DNA of 55,235 bases from Leptolinea sp. Its GTDB lineage: Bacteria; Chloroflexota; Anaerolineae; Anaerolineales; Anaerolineaceae. The notes under the pieces were generated by a model. The model was not told where the DNA came from. It did no database searches and saw only the letters and a list, made by a program, of their open reading frames with translations. The DNA is taken from assembly GCA_012798535.1 (NCBI GenBank), contig JAAZMZ010000083.1, positions 1-55,235 of the forward strand, given 5' to 3'. Shown here one piece after another: positions 27,509 to 37,184 of the stretch (within the stretch, counting starts at the first letter, position 1; each line of letters opens with the position of its first letter). Both the position numbers and the translations under genes were made by a program.

Positions 27509-28066
27509 TTACCGTGCTTTAACTACACGCACCTTTTCGTTTCTGGTAATAATTCCCGGAGACTCCACAACTGCCACCAGTCCACGCCTGGTCATGGCGG
27601 CCGAAATGATTTCATTTTTCAGTTCTGGTCTATCCGGAAAATGCTTCATGATCTCTTCAGTCATTAGTGAGCATGGTAAATTGTCTGATGTGATCAATAA
27701 AACCACGCCGCCGGAAAAGAAAAACCGGGTATTTGGCTTTAATCCGGTTAAATTAGGAATCCCTCCTATCAATAAATTGGCTCCCAACCATTCCGGTTTT
27801 ACGATTACGATATCGACTTTTATTAACCTGGCAACCTCACCTAACTCTTCTTCTGAAACAATCGATACCTGCCGACTGTTTCGAATGGTCGTTCCTCGTG
27901 GATAGAATTTAGTCCGGCCATCTGATGGTTTTGTCCACCCGGAGTGCTTATCACCGGTAAATCCTTCCAGACTAACTTCAATCTTTTCTATGGAATTTGA
28001 GAGAATCGAGTTGGGATCATTGGCTATATATATTCCGATGACACACCCGTTTAACTCTTCGGTCAT
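27509..28066 (-). CDS. MOSC domain protein
   Basis: 185 residues with the MOSC pattern: LEGFTGDKHSG, a charged RNSRQVSIVSEEE, and LGANLLIGGIPNLTGLKPNTRF. MOSC domains bind molybdenum cofactor and carry sulfur to it or reduce N-hydroxylated compounds; the conserved Cys of many sulfur carriers is not obvious, but Cys131 (NLPCSLM) fits. Useful context: a molybdenum hydroxylase and XdhC lie in the same window. GGAGG precedes the ATG. Confidence 0.85.
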   Translation of the reverse strand: MTEELNGCVIGIYIANDPNSILSNSIEKIEVSLEGFTGDKHSGWTKPSDGRTKFYPRGTTIRNSRQVSIVSEEELGEVARLIKVDIVIVKPEWLGANLLIGGIPNLTGLKPNTRFFFSGGVVLLITSDNLPCSLMTEEIMKHFPDRPELKNEIISAAMTRRGLVAVVESPGIITRNEKVRVVKAR

Positions 28067-28082
28067 TTCTCCTCCAGTTTTT

Positions 28083-28115
28083 ATAAATTCCCCCGCTTTT
28101 GGCGGGGGAATTTAT
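28083..28115 (-). terminator. Long perfect stem-loop after the dehydrogenase operon
   Basis: A perfect 14-bp inverted repeat (arms 28083-28096 and 28102-28115, GC-rich core CCCCCGC) around a 5-nt loop lies downstream of the E2 gene and just upstream of the MOSC gene on the same strand. The T-run on the minus side is short (AATTTAT), so termination may be partial. Confidence 0.75.
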
Positions 28116-28152
28116 TTTCCGTATCTCAATCTACCAATAATACACCAATAAA

Positions 28153-29424
28153 TCAAATTAACAGATACGGATTCTCGAGCATAGACTTAAGCTCTGTCAG
28201 GAATTTTGCGGCGCGTGCTCCGTCATTGACCCGGTGATCCACAGCGATTGTCAAATTCATCATTGGCTTAATGACCACCTGCCCGTCCAATGCGACTGGT
28301 GTATCGATCATTTTTCCCACCGCCAGTATGGCAGTTTCCGGCGGGTTGATGATGGCCGTGAACGATTCAATACCAAACATTCCAAGATTTGTGATGGTGA
28401 ATGTCGAACCGCTCATATCAGCCGGCTCCATCTTTTTAGATCTTGCCGCATCCAATAGCCGGTTCATTTCTCTGACAATACCTTCCAGATTCATTTCCTG
28501 TGCCGAACGCACAACCGGAACGATTAAATAGTCTTCCAGGCTGGTTGCGATTCCCAGATTTATATCTGCCCATTGAATAACTTCCTCACCGGTAAAAGAA
28601 CTGTTGAGAAATGGATGTTTTGGCAACAGACGCGATACAACCAGCGCGAGAATAGCCGTGTAAGATACTTTCAAACCAGTACGATCCTGTATCGCCGGAT
28701 TCACCTGTTCGCGCAGCCGCACCACCTCTTCCATATCTACATTGACCGATTCATAGATATGCGGGATGGAATTCCAACTGTAACTCATTCTCTGGGCAAT
28801 CACGGTGCGAATACCCTTCATGGGAATGCGCTCGCGGATTCGCGCGTTGGGAAGTGGAATCTGCATCGCGGGGACGTTCACCGCCTGGCCGGAAATGGAT
28901 GCCGGTTTGGCCGTTGAAGTACCTAATCCCTTTTCTACAGCTGATAACACATCAGCTTTGTAAATTCGACCGCGAGGACCACGCCCGAGAATACTGGCCA
29001 GATCCAAACCCTTTTCTCTGGCAATAGCCCGTGCCAGAGGCGTAGCCCGAACCTGCAGGTTTCCACCAGCAACCATTGCGGGAACTGCCGGCATTTCGAC
29101 CGGTGGTTTTACAGTTGTTGAACCTGTCTTCTCGGTTGGAATAACCACCTGTGAAGTTTTCTCAACCGTTGCTTCAAACTTTTCATCCGGAGAGACAATA
29201 TATGCTATTATTTCGGTCACCGGAATGACATCATCTTTTTTTGCTCTGACACCGCGCAAAATGCCAGATTCGGGAGCTTCAATTTCTATCGTGGCTTTTG
29301 ATGTCAGGATGACAAATAAAGGCTCGCCTTTTTTTACCTCTTCGCCTTCCTTCTTTAACCATTCAACCAGTGTACCGGTCTCCTGGTCCATATCCACTTT
29401 GGGCATAATCACTTCAGCTCTCAT
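28153..29424 (-). CDS. pdhC: Dihydrolipoamide acyltransferase E2
   Basis: 423 residues. Lipoyl domain (1-78; lipoyl-lysine candidate K43 in TSKATIE), a linker rich in P/T/V, a peripheral-subunit-binding domain (about 127-165, RATPLARAIAREKG...GRGPRGRI) and a catalytic core with the DHRVNDG motif near the end. One lipoyl domain only. Forms the core of the 2-oxoacid dehydrogenase complex. Follows E1-beta by 3 nt. Confidence 0.93.
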   Translation of the reverse strand: MRAEVIMPKVDMDQETGTLVEWLKKEGEEVKKGEPLFVILTSKATIEIEAPESGILRGVRAKKDDVIPVTEIIAYIVSPDEKFEATVEKTSQVVIPTEKTGSTTVKPPVEMPAVPAMVAGGNLQVRATPLARAIAREKGLDLASILGRGPRGRIYKADVLSAVEKGLGTSTAKPASISGQAVNVPAMQIPLPNARIRERIPMKGIRTVIAQRMSYSWNSIPHIYESVNVDMEEVVRLREQVNPAIQDRTGLKVSYTAILALVVSRLLPKHPFLNSSFTGEEVIQWADINLGIATSLEDYLIVPVVRSAQEMNLEGIVREMNRLLDAARSKKMEPADMSGSTFTITNLGMFGIESFTAIINPPETAILAVGKMIDTPVALDGQVVIKPMMNLTIAVDHRVNDGARAAKFLTELKSMLENPYLLI

Positions 29425-29427
29425 GGA

Positions 29428-30432
29428 TCATCTCCCTTCAATGGCCAGCGAACGGGCGGCTTTCACAATATCTTCAATCTGCGGTGTGGCTGCTTTTTCG
29501 AGTGTGCGGTTATACGGTATGGGGATATCTAATCCTGCCAGACGCTTTATCGGAGCATCCAACCGGTCAAATGCCTCACTTTCACAGATGACAGAGGTAA
29601 CTTCACCGGCAAACCCACCTGTCTTGGTAGCTTCATGAACAATCAGTAACCGCCCGGTTTTCGATACGGATTGAACAAGCAGGTCTTTATCCAGCGGTTT
29701 CAATGTTCGAGGATCGATCACTTCCACTTCAATCTCTTCTTTTGACAGGATTTCAGCTGCTTCCAGTGATCGCTGAGCAGTGACACCATACGAGAAAATT
29801 GTCAAATCCTTGCCTTCTCGTTTAACATCTCCTTTTCCAATTGGCAGGGAATAGATATCTTCCGGAACCAGTCCTTTGGCTTTATAAAGCAGCTTATTTT
29901 CCATAAATAACACGGGGTTGTTATCCCGTATGGCCGCTACAAGCAAGCCCTTGGCATCGTAAGGTGTAGATGGGCATATTACTTTGATCCCGGGTGTAGC
30001 GATGAACCAGCTTTCAAGAGACTGGCAATGTTGTGCCGCTGCTCCTGTTCCGGAACCGTAAGGTGCACGCATAACCATGGGTATGCTGACCTTACCACCA
30101 AACATGACACGTATTTTTGCCGCCTGGTTGACCAATTGATCCATCATTAAAGTTAGGAAATCCATGAACATGACTTCGCCAACAGGCCGCATACCCATCA
30201 ATGCGGCACCTACACAGGCTCCTGCAATTCCTCCTTCAGAAATGGGTGTATCTCGCACCCTTTCAGATCCGAATTCCTCCAGCATACCTTTGCTTACACC
30301 AAAAGCTCCGCCATATACACCGATATCTTCACCAATTAGAAATACATTTTCATCTCGGCGCATTTCTTGAACAAGTGCTTCGCGCACTGCTTCCAACATT
30401 GTTAGTTCACGGGATTTTTCTGTTTTCGTCAT
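29428..30432 (-). CDS. pdhB: 2-oxoacid dehydrogenase E1 beta subunit
   Basis: 334 residues, normal for E1-beta of heterotetrameric pyruvate/acetoin dehydrogenases: [43 protein letters not shown], and a C-terminal transketolase domain with [12 protein letters not shown]. With E1-alpha it decarboxylates a 2-oxoacid and reductively acylates the lipoyl group. Start overlaps the E1-alpha stop by 4 nt. Confidence 0.93.
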   Translation of the reverse strand: MTKTEKSRELTMLEAVREALVQEMRRDENVFLIGEDIGVYGGAFGVSKGMLEEFGSERVRDTPISEGGIAGACVGAALMGMRPVGEVMFMDFLTLMMDQLVNQAAKIRVMFGGKVSIPMVMRAPYGSGTGAAAQHCQSLESWFIATPGIKVICPSTPYDAKGLLVAAIRDNNPVLFMENKLLYKAKGLVPEDIYSLPIGKGDVKREGKDLTIFSYGVTAQRSLEAAEILSKEEIEVEVIDPRTLKPLDKDLLVQSVSKTGRLLIVHEATKTGGFAGEVTSVICESEAFDRLDAPIKRLAGLDIPIPYNRTLEKAATPQIEDIVKAARSLAIEGR

Positions 30433-31460
30433 GGGGCGTATACCTCCGCTTCAAGATTCTCAGGCGTAGGTTCCGGAAAAGCCAGTGCAGTTTCGGTTGC
30501 TTTGGCGATTGCATCCTTCGCAGATTGTTCTATTGTGTCAATTTCGCCTTCAGATAACACCTTGTACTCTTGGAGCCAACCTGTATATCGAATAATTGGA
30601 TCAAACTGCTTCCACTCGTCAATTTCTTCCTGGGTCCGGTAAAGATTGCGATCGCTCTTCGAATGGCCACGCCATCGGTACGTTAAATTCTCCACCAGGC
30701 TTGGACCTTCCCCAGAGCGTGCGCGCATAACGGCTTCGGAAACTTTGTTATAAACGGCAAAAACATCGTTCCCGTCCACTGTTACACCGGGGATATTATA
30801 GGAAGCTGCGCGTTCGCTGATGTGATGGATGGTCATGGCTTTTTCCGCAGCCATAGACATTCCATACTGATTGTTATCGCAAATGAAAACGATAGGCAGT
30901 TTCCACAGAGCAGCCATATTCAATGCCTCGTGGAATGACCCTTCATTTGTCGCGCCATCTCCGAAAAAGCACAAAAGAATATTGTCTGATTTCTTCATCT
31001 GCAGCGCGAGACCAATACCCACCGCTGTGGGTAGACCGCCGCCCACAATTCCAGTTGCACCCAGATTACGGCCGGGAATATCCGCAATATGCATGGAACC
31101 ACCACGTCCACGGCAATATCCAGGTTCTTTACCGATGAATTCACCCATCATCAGGGTGATATCGGCACCTTTTGCTATGGTATGACCGTGTCCCCGATGG
31201 TGATGCAAAATATAATCGTCATCCCGTATGGCCGCAATCGAACCAATTGGTGATGCTTCCATTCCAATAGAGAGGTGCATCGTCCCATGAACCAGTCCAC
31301 GCATATAAAGGGCTTCGGCATTCTCCTCAAAGAAACGTGTCAGGAACATCTGCTCAAGCATTTTTTGCAGTTTATCTTTTGATAAACGCTGTATGAGTTG
31401 TTTTCTGACTTTTGGATCTAACTGTAATTCATTGGTGACATCTTTAATATGAACAGGCAT
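30429..31460 (-). CDS. pdhA: 2-oxoacid (pyruvate/acetoin-type) dehydrogenase E1 alpha subunit
   Basis: 343 residues. Thiamine diphosphate motif [17 protein letters not shown] ending in DNNQYGMS; phosphorylation-loop-like [21 protein letters not shown] near residue 115. These match both pyruvate dehydrogenase and the acetoin dehydrogenase (AcoA) branch, which cannot be told apart here. The neighbouring SorC regulator and missing E3 would fit a dedicated catabolic complex. Confidence 0.92.
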   Translation of the reverse strand: MPVHIKDVTNELQLDPKVRKQLIQRLSKDKLQKMLEQMFLTRFFEENAEALYMRGLVHGTMHLSIGMEASPIGSIAAIRDDDYILHHHRGHGHTIAKGADITLMMGEFIGKEPGYCRGRGGSMHIADIPGRNLGATGIVGGGLPTAVGIGLALQMKKSDNILLCFFGDGATNEGSFHEALNMAALWKLPIVFICDNNQYGMSMAAEKAMTIHHISERAASYNIPGVTVDGNDVFAVYNKVSEAVMRARSGEGPSLVENLTYRWRGHSKSDRNLYRTQEEIDEWKQFDPIIRYTGWLQEYKVLSEGEIDTIEQSAKDAIAKATETALAFPEPTPENLEAEVYAP

Positions 31461-31505
31461 ACATTTCTCCGAAATTGAGTATTTCTATTTCTACAAAAAC
31501 CTTCC

Positions 31506-32486
31506 TCATCCCTGAGATATCGTGTTGTACTTTGCCAATACTTCTTTTGCGGTCTCTTCATCCGTTATCAGTACCTTTAAATATCCTCCTTTTAGAGCGG
31601 CAATTATTGGAATTACTTTGTTTTGTGTTGCGGCAATACCAATTGTCAGAGGTATTTTTTTCAGCTCTTCCATTTCAAGTCCGACAATTCTCTGGTTCAA
31701 GATACTATTCATCGGTTTCCCGGTATGGTCCAGTACATGCATGAGCATTTCACCGGCAGCCTGTTTATTCTGAGTAATCACAGAGATATCGTCGTTAGAG
31801 AGTGATGCAAATTGGAACAGACTGGCTGTAGCCGGCCGGATGGCTCCAATTCCTATCAATGCAATTTGTGCATGATTGGCAAGATCCAAGACTTCATGTA
31901 CCTGCCGGATAGCCAGCAAATTATCTCTTTCCTGAGTAGAATCTGTAACAGCCGGCGCATGCAGTGAAAGTCCTTTAGCGCCCAGTTTTGTTGCCAGATC
32001 AAAAACCAGGCTGTTGACATCCGTATCATGCCTGCCCTGAACTCCGCCTGAAGCGGGGACAACAGTAATCGAGTATTTCTGTTCTGTTGGGATGGATTCA
32101 ACCATGGCGCTCAGTGTGGTTCCTCCACCCATGCAGACAATATCCCCGTCTCTCAAATGTTCGAGGAAAAATATGGCTGCGGCTCGACCTACAGATTGCA
32201 GCAATGCTTTTTCATTTTCCCCAAGTTTCGGAACAACTACCGCATGTTTCAGACCGGTCAGAGATTCTAGTTCTTTTTCCAATGCTATCAGGTGCTGAAA
32301 CGGAGAATGGATATTTATTTCCACATAACCCTGGTTTCTTGCCTGTTTCAAGAGCCGGTTGATCTTCGCCGTTGATAATCCCAGTTCCTGGCCAATCTCA
32401 GCCTGTGACTTGTCTTCCATGTAATACATCATCAATATCCGGCTGATCAATCTTGAAGATTCATAATCACTGGGTATCATGTTCAT
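31506..32486 (-). CDS. SorC/DeoR-type sugar-binding transcriptional regulator
   Basis: 326 residues. N-terminal helix-turn-helix (about 25-55, KSQAEIGQELGLSTAKINRLLKQA) and a large SorC effector domain with GRAAAIFFLEHLRDGDIVCMGGGTT and VVPASGGVQG. SorC proteins bind phosphorylated sugars or polyols and often regulate their own operon. First gene of the dehydrogenase operon, 45 nt upstream of E1-alpha. The effector may be a sugar phosphate or a product of pyruvate metabolism (inference). Confidence 0.9.
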   Translation of the reverse strand: MNMIPSDYESSRLISRILMMYYMEDKSQAEIGQELGLSTAKINRLLKQARNQGYVEINIHSPFQHLIALEKELESLTGLKHAVVVPKLGENEKALLQSVGRAAAIFFLEHLRDGDIVCMGGGTTLSAMVESIPTEQKYSITVVPASGGVQGRHDTDVNSLVFDLATKLGAKGLSLHAPAVTDSTQERDNLLAIRQVHEVLDLANHAQIALIGIGAIRPATASLFQFASLSNDDISVITQNKQAAGEMLMHVLDHTGKPMNSILNQRIVGLEMEELKKIPLTIGIAATQNKVIPIIAALKGGYLKVLITDEETAKEVLAKYNTISQG

Positions 32487-32521
32487 TTATGGACAATCCC
32501 GGGTCAATAAAATGAAATATA

Positions 32522-32565
32522 TTCACGGATATGATAATATTATCTTTTCGTGAAATAATTGTCAA
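32522..32565 (-). promoter_or_regulatory. Promoter with overlapping palindromic operator before the SorC gene
   Basis: Minus strand: -35 TTGACA (32565-32560), 17-nt spacer, -10 TAATAT (32542-32537). The perfect 12-bp palindrome GATAATATTATC (32533-32544) covers the -10, and outer arms TTCACG (32522-32527) and CGTGAA (32549-32554) extend it. This is the expected place for autoregulation by the SorC protein. Confidence 0.72.
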
Positions 32566-32599
32566 TAGATGAATGTAACAACTCTATATAGTAACTTAA

Positions 32600-32625
32600 T
32601 AAAAAAAACACCCTTTCGGGTGTTT
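32600..32625 (-). terminator. Rho-independent terminator after the cyclophilin gene
   Basis: Read on the minus strand: an 8-bp stem (AAACACCC/GGGTGTTT) with a GAAA tetraloop, followed by a run of eight T (32608-32601). It overlaps the stop codon of the cyclophilin gene and ends the binding protein-permease-cyclophilin operon. Confidence 0.93.
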
Positions 32626-33139
32626 ATTCTTCCACAATCTCAATGGATTTGATCTTGACTCCAGGATATTCCGGAGCCTGGGGATTGCGCGGCGGTATGG
32701 ACATAACGACATCCATTCCTTCTTTCACCTGCCCGAATACAGCGTGCTTTTTATTCAACCAGGGTGTGGAAACATGTGTGATGAAGAATTGAGATCCGTT
32801 GGTATTGGGTCCGGCATTCGCCATAGAAAGGATGCCCGGTTTATTATGGATCAACGTATCATCGAATTCATCATCGAATTTATATCCAGGCCCACCCATA
32901 CCGCTTCCGGTCGGGTCTCCACCCTGGACCATGAAATCACCGATCACACGGTGGAAGATTGTGTCATTGTAAAAGCCCTGACGAGATAAAAACACAAAAT
33001 TATTCACAGTTTTTGGCACTTTTGCGGCAAACAACTCGATCACAATTTTGCCATTATCCGTATCCATCACCGCTTTGTACTTCTTTTTGATATCAATCTC
33101 CATTTCAGGAGGTTTCGACCATTGTTTTTTCTCTGCCAT
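32624..33139 (-). CDS. ppiA: Cyclophilin-type peptidyl-prolyl cis-trans isomerase
   Basis: 171 residues with the cyclophilin core: [35 protein letters not shown], and [14 protein letters not shown]. No signal peptide, so cytosolic. Catalyses proline isomerisation during folding. It starts 11 nt after the dppC-type permease and ends at a strong terminator, so it is co-transcribed with the transporter, probably without functional linkage. Confidence 0.93.
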   Translation of the reverse strand: MAEKKQWSKPPEMEIDIKKKYKAVMDTDNGKIVIELFAAKVPKTVNNFVFLSRQGFYNDTIFHRVIGDFMVQGGDPTGSGMGGPGYKFDDEFDDTLIHNKPGILSMANAGPNTNGSQFFITHVSTPWLNKKHAVFGQVKEGMDVVMSIPPRNPQAPEYPGVKIKSIEIVEE

Positions 33140-33150
33140 TATCTTATCTC

Positions 33151-34077
33151 CTATGCCACAGGTTTACCACGTAACCGGGGATCCAATGCATCCCGCAAAC
33201 CATCACCTACAAGATTGAAGCTCAATACGGTTAACATAATCGCAACACCCGGAAAGAAAACCAGGTGTGGCGCATTGAATACACTGTTCTTTTCTTCTCC
33301 CAACATTAGTCCCCACTCTGGCCTGGGGGGTTCTGCTCCCAAACCCAGGAAAGAAAGCGCGGCCGCATCCAAAATAGCGGTGGCGATGCCTAGAGTGCCC
33401 TGTACGATTAGGGGAGTGATCGAGTTGGGTAAAATCCGCTGAAACAACAACCGTGACGGGGAGGCGCCCAATGCACGTGAAGCGGCAACATAATCCAGTT
33501 CTTTTGTTGATAATACAGATGCACGCACCAGCCGGGCAAATCTCGGTATGGAGACGATTCCAATCGCCAGCAAAGCATTTATCAAACCGGTACCCAAAAC
33601 TGTAACGATTGCAATAGCCAGCAGTAAACTTGGAAATGCCATCAATACATCCATCAGGCGCATCAATAGATTATCGAACCACCCGCCGACATAACCGGCA
33701 ATAGCTCCGATCAGGCCTCCAATTAGAATGGCAAAACTGATGGTCACCAAGCCGATTTGCAGGGATAGCCGCGAACCGAATATCACGCGCGATAAAAGGT
33801 CCCTACTGTTACCATCTATCCCCATGATATGTTCCACTTTTTCAGCCGGGCAGCCTAAAGCATGAATACATGGTGGGCTTCTACGTTTTTCTGTTTTCAA
33901 AATTTGCGTAGGATCAAAAGGCGCAATAAATGGCGCAAAAATAGCGATCAATACCAGGAAAAGTAAAATTACTAATCCAACCTGAGAAGACCGATGCCGC
34001 AAAAATCGCCGGAAAGATTCTCTTGCCGGAGATTTTCTTTCATAAATTCCCTTGTTCGCAGCTTTTTCTTTTTCCAT
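33151..34077 (-). CDS. Peptide/nickel-type ABC transporter permease (DppC family)
   Basis: 308 residues, N-terminal helix followed by an OppC-type N-terminal region and a permease domain with the EAA-like loop ([24 protein letters not shown]). An insertion [17 protein letters not shown] with two Cys is typical of Chloroflexi/Firmicutes relatives. Pairs with the DppB-type permease 8 nt upstream. No ATPase genes (DppD/DppF) are in this operon. Confidence 0.92.
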   Translation of the reverse strand: MEKEKAANKGIYERKSPARESFRRFLRHRSSQVGLVILLFLVLIAIFAPFIAPFDPTQILKTEKRRSPPCIHALGCPAEKVEHIMGIDGNSRDLLSRVIFGSRLSLQIGLVTISFAILIGGLIGAIAGYVGGWFDNLLMRLMDVLMAFPSLLLAIAIVTVLGTGLINALLAIGIVSIPRFARLVRASVLSTKELDYVAASRALGASPSRLLFQRILPNSITPLIVQGTLGIATAILDAAALSFLGLGAEPPRPEWGLMLGEEKNSVFNAPHLVFFPGVAIMLTVLSFNLVGDGLRDALDPRLRGKPVA

Positions 34078-34085
34078 GTTATCCG

Positions 34086-35162
34086 CTACTCAACTCGGAT
34101 CCTGGGATCCAGATAGGCATAAGACACATCTACAATCAAATTCACCAAAACGAAAATGATGGATATGACCAGTGTAAAACCCTGCACGACAGGATAATCA
34201 CGCGCCAGAATGGCATTCACCAGCGCGGTACCCACACCGGGCAGAGCGAAGACGGTTTCTGTCAACACAGCACCGGAAAGTAGACTTCCGGTCTCGATAC
34301 CAATGATTGTGACAATGGGGATCAAAGCATTGCGCATGGCATGTTTCGAAATTACCAACCTTTCGATCAAACCCTTTGCCCGTGCTGTTCGTACATAATC
34401 CAAACCTAGGACTTCCAACAAACTGGAACGTGTCATTCGGGCGATAACAGCCATAGGGATCGTGCCTACAGCAACAGCCGGCAGAATCAGGTGCCATAAT
34501 CCATCTTTCAGGGCTTTCCAGTTGCCGGTAATGATCGTGTTTATTAACAGGGAATTAGACAGAAAATCCAGAACGAACTTTTTAAAACCGGTTACATCTG
34601 TCAATCCCCAGAATTTTATCAACGATGTCATCGTCAATCCGGCGCTGAATCGACCGGATGGCGGAATAAAAAACGGAGTGCCTTTCAGCATCAAAGCGAA
34701 CACATAGGCAAGCATCAAGCCCAGCCAGAAGACTGGCATTGATACACCAATGTTCGCTCCAATCATAGTTAATGTGTCAACAAAGGAATTCCTTTTCAAG
34801 GCGGATACCACCCCAAATAAAATTCCAAATATTGTGGAAAAAATCATCGCGCAGATGGTTAATTCAATGGTTAGCGGTAAGCGTTCAGAAATGATATCAA
34901 CCACAGGACGTGAAAATTTTATGGATGTCCCCAGATCACCCTGAGCCATATTTCCCAGATAACGGCCGAATTGAACGATGACATTGTCATTCAATCCGTA
35001 CCGTTCCATGAACCGCTCACACTTCTCCGGTGTCGACCGTTCACCCAGCATAGTGACACATGGATTTCCTGGGATCAGGCGAACAATTCCAAAGGTAATG
35101 AATACAATCCCGATCATGACCGGGATCAATAACAACAATCGTCGGGTTATAAATTGAAGCAT
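34086..35162 (-). CDS. Peptide/nickel-type ABC transporter permease (DppB family)
   Basis: 358 residues, about six membrane helices, DppB N-terminal RRLLLLIPVMIGIVFITF, RLIPGNPC, and the coupling loop YVRTARAKGLIERLV. Forms the membrane channel with the DppC-type protein. It follows the binding protein gene after a 112-nt gap that contains two stem-loops. Confidence 0.92.
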   Translation of the reverse strand: MLQFITRRLLLLIPVMIGIVFITFGIVRLIPGNPCVTMLGERSTPEKCERFMERYGLNDNVIVQFGRYLGNMAQGDLGTSIKFSRPVVDIISERLPLTIELTICAMIFSTIFGILFGVVSALKRNSFVDTLTMIGANIGVSMPVFWLGLMLAYVFALMLKGTPFFIPPSGRFSAGLTMTSLIKFWGLTDVTGFKKFVLDFLSNSLLINTIITGNWKALKDGLWHLILPAVAVGTIPMAVIARMTRSSLLEVLGLDYVRTARAKGLIERLVISKHAMRNALIPIVTIIGIETGSLLSGAVLTETVFALPGVGTALVNAILARDYPVVQGFTLVISIIFVLVNLIVDVSYAYLDPRIRVE

Positions 35163-35195
35163 TGTCTGGCTTCACCATGCAAAGTAGAATAATCC

Positions 35196-35258
35196 GACCG
35201 GTCAGGGTGTATATTCTTCCCTGACCGGTCAGGTTTACAGATAGAGAATCTCTATCTG
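35196..35258. promoter_or_regulatory. Two stem-loops between binding protein and permease genes
   Basis: Two perfect inverted repeats. First: 12-bp arms at 35196-35207 and 35219-35230 (GACCGGTCAGGG and its complement, 11-nt loop); the right arm also sits in the 14-bp palindrome CCTGACCGGTCAGG. Second: 10-bp arms at 35238-35247 and 35249-35258 around one base. Neither has a T-run. Such intergenic hairpins usually protect the upstream mRNA, giving more binding protein than permease. Confidence 0.65.
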
Positions 35259-35274
35259 CTTTGTAATGTACTAT

Positions 35275-36954
35275 TTATTTCTTGGGTGCATTCAAGAATG
35301 AACCGAAGAAGGAACCGAAGTATTCAAAAGTACCTGTGCGGCCTTTGTGATTCGGGCTAGCCGCATCCCACTGAGCGGCAAACGAAGCAACAACATCGTT
35401 CGCATCCAGTGTTGCACCATTGTGGAACTTGACGCCCTTGCGCAGGTTGAATACATATTCCGTGGCATCTTTATTGACTGTGTATTTTTCAGCCAGCGAA
35501 GGTTCAACTTCTACACCACCGACTTTATAGGCAAGCAGTGATTCGAACATGGCCTCGCAGCCGCGCAGAGTCTCACCGTCGGTCTCATCAGAGCACCACA
35601 GGGCAGCCGGTTCGCCGTTCTGCATCCAGACCAACTGGTCTTTGCCATTGTCCATCACCGCGAAAATTTCGTTGGTCAGCGGGCTGGCATGGGCATTCTT
35701 CACATCGGCTTTGAAGACCGTCGCTGAACCGCCATGGGCAACCGGGATCATGGGAACATGAACTTTCAACAGTTCGTTGACTTTGTCATACAGTTTCTGG
35801 CGTTCGGCAGCATCAGACAGTTGACCGGCTTTCTTGATCGGTTCAACAATGTCAGGGAACAATTTACCGAACTGTTTGTTGTTGTCATTGGCAAAGTGAT
35901 AGTCGTAGAAGTTTGTTGAATCGGGATAATCGGCACCCCAGCCCAACAGGTAGAAGGGTTCCTTTCCGGCGGATGTGTCATCGATGAAAGTGGCCGATTC
36001 CATTTCTTTCAATTTGATCTTTACGCCTATTTCGGCAAGCTGACCCTGAATTTCCTGGGCTACCTTATCCGGTGAAGGCAGATAACCGCGGACGACATTG
36101 CGGAAAGCCAATGTGATTTCCTGATTGAAATCGAATTTAGCATCTTCCAACATCTTCTTGGCAGTATCTTTGTTGTAGTCGTACCACTTGATGTCTTTGC
36201 TGAAGCCCGGGTTGAAAAGGTCAGGGACAAAGTTCTGGGCAACAGTCGATCCGGCAGGATAGTATTCATCCACAATGCGCTGGCGGTCGATTGCCTGAGC
36301 AAAAGCCTGGCGTACTTTTTCATTATCGAAGGGTTTCAGGTTGACATTGAAACCAACATAGAAGATATTTAGAGCGGTGCGATCATAGACCGTGAAATTG
36401 CTGTCACCCTTAAGGGTTTCGATATCTTCGGGAGCCGGGTTATCAATGCCATCCACCGTGCCGGAATTCAGTTCCAGGAAACGCTGGGCGGATTGATCTG
36501 ACCATTTGAAGACCAGGTTCTTCACTTTGGCTTTTGTGCCCCAGTAATCAGGATTGGCTTCGTAAATGATGCTGTCGCCTTTCTTCCACTCTACCAATTT
36601 ATAGGCGCCTGTTCCGTTCGCTTTTTCTCCCAATACAACAGAATCACCTTTGTTGGCATCCAGGTAGTCCTTATCCTGAATACCAAATACGGAGAAAGCA
36701 ACCTTTGAAGGGAACGCGGGATCCGGATAGCAGAGGGTAAATTTGACAGTAGATTCATCCACTGCTTCTATGGATTTGAATTCACCGCCATAATCACAAT
36801 TTGCTGCCGCCACTTTCATCGGTTCAAAAGCGGCAGCCGCTGCCTTTGAGAGTACGGTGGTCGGCGCCGGTGCAGCCGCAGACATGAACGCTGTCAGTAG
36901 TAAACTAAATATGACCAGAACAGCAAAACTTGATGATACAACCTTCTTGTTCAC
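35275..36954 (-). CDS. Family-5 extracellular solute-binding protein with circularly permuted domain
   Basis: 559 residues. Signal segment (about 5-27), then the sequence begins in the middle of the family-5 fold: IEAVDESTVKFTL at about 62, GTGAYKLVEWKKGD at about 114, NPDYWG at 134, and the normal C-terminal part (HVPMIPVAHG) near 400. It continues directly into what is usually the N-terminus: GEPAALWC (about 447), EPSLAEKYTV (485), LRKGVKFHNG (504), ANDVVASF (518), ending at 559. The whole domain is present, but in permuted order. No lipobox is seen. The GTG at 36954 follows AAGGAGG; an upstream TTG at 36972 is the alternative. Ligand: peptide or similar, unknown. Confidence 0.85.
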   Translation of the reverse strand: MNKKVVSSSFAVLVIFSLLLTAFMSAAAPAPTTVLSKAAAAAFEPMKVAAANCDYGGEFKSIEAVDESTVKFTLCYPDPAFPSKVAFSVFGIQDKDYLDANKGDSVVLGEKANGTGAYKLVEWKKGDSIIYEANPDYWGTKAKVKNLVFKWSDQSAQRFLELNSGTVDGIDNPAPEDIETLKGDSNFTVYDRTALNIFYVGFNVNLKPFDNEKVRQAFAQAIDRQRIVDEYYPAGSTVAQNFVPDLFNPGFSKDIKWYDYNKDTAKKMLEDAKFDFNQEITLAFRNVVRGYLPSPDKVAQEIQGQLAEIGVKIKLKEMESATFIDDTSAGKEPFYLLGWGADYPDSTNFYDYHFANDNNKQFGKLFPDIVEPIKKAGQLSDAAERQKLYDKVNELLKVHVPMIPVAHGGSATVFKADVKNAHASPLTNEIFAVMDNGKDQLVWMQNGEPAALWCSDETDGETLRGCEAMFESLLAYKVGGVEVEPSLAEKYTVNKDATEYVFNLRKGVKFHNGATLDANDVVASFAAQWDAASPNHKGRTGTFEYFGSFFGSFLNAPKK

Positions 36955-37056
36955 TTGCTCCTCCTTATTCAATTGTAGTTAGAGATTAGGGACTGCTGAA
37001 ACTTGGTATTCATTTCCTGGAAATTCACTACCAAGAATCAGTATGTTAATCATGAA

Positions 37057-37084
37057 ATTATAATCGTGCATTAATATTTGTCAA
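37057..37084 (-). promoter_or_regulatory. Consensus promoter for the binding protein/permease operon
   Basis: On the minus strand TTGACA (37084-37079), a 16-nt spacer and TATAAT (37062-37057) match the sigma-70 consensus. They lie about 100 nt upstream of the solute-binding protein start, leaving an untranslated leader in which I see no recognisable riboswitch. Confidence 0.8.
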
Positions 37085-37184
37085 ATCGGATTATCCGAAA
37101 TTCGCAACTTTTCCCGCGCATTGCGGTTTACTTTATCAAACGGTATACTCAAGCCATTCTACCCTGTCTGACCAGGAGCCAATT

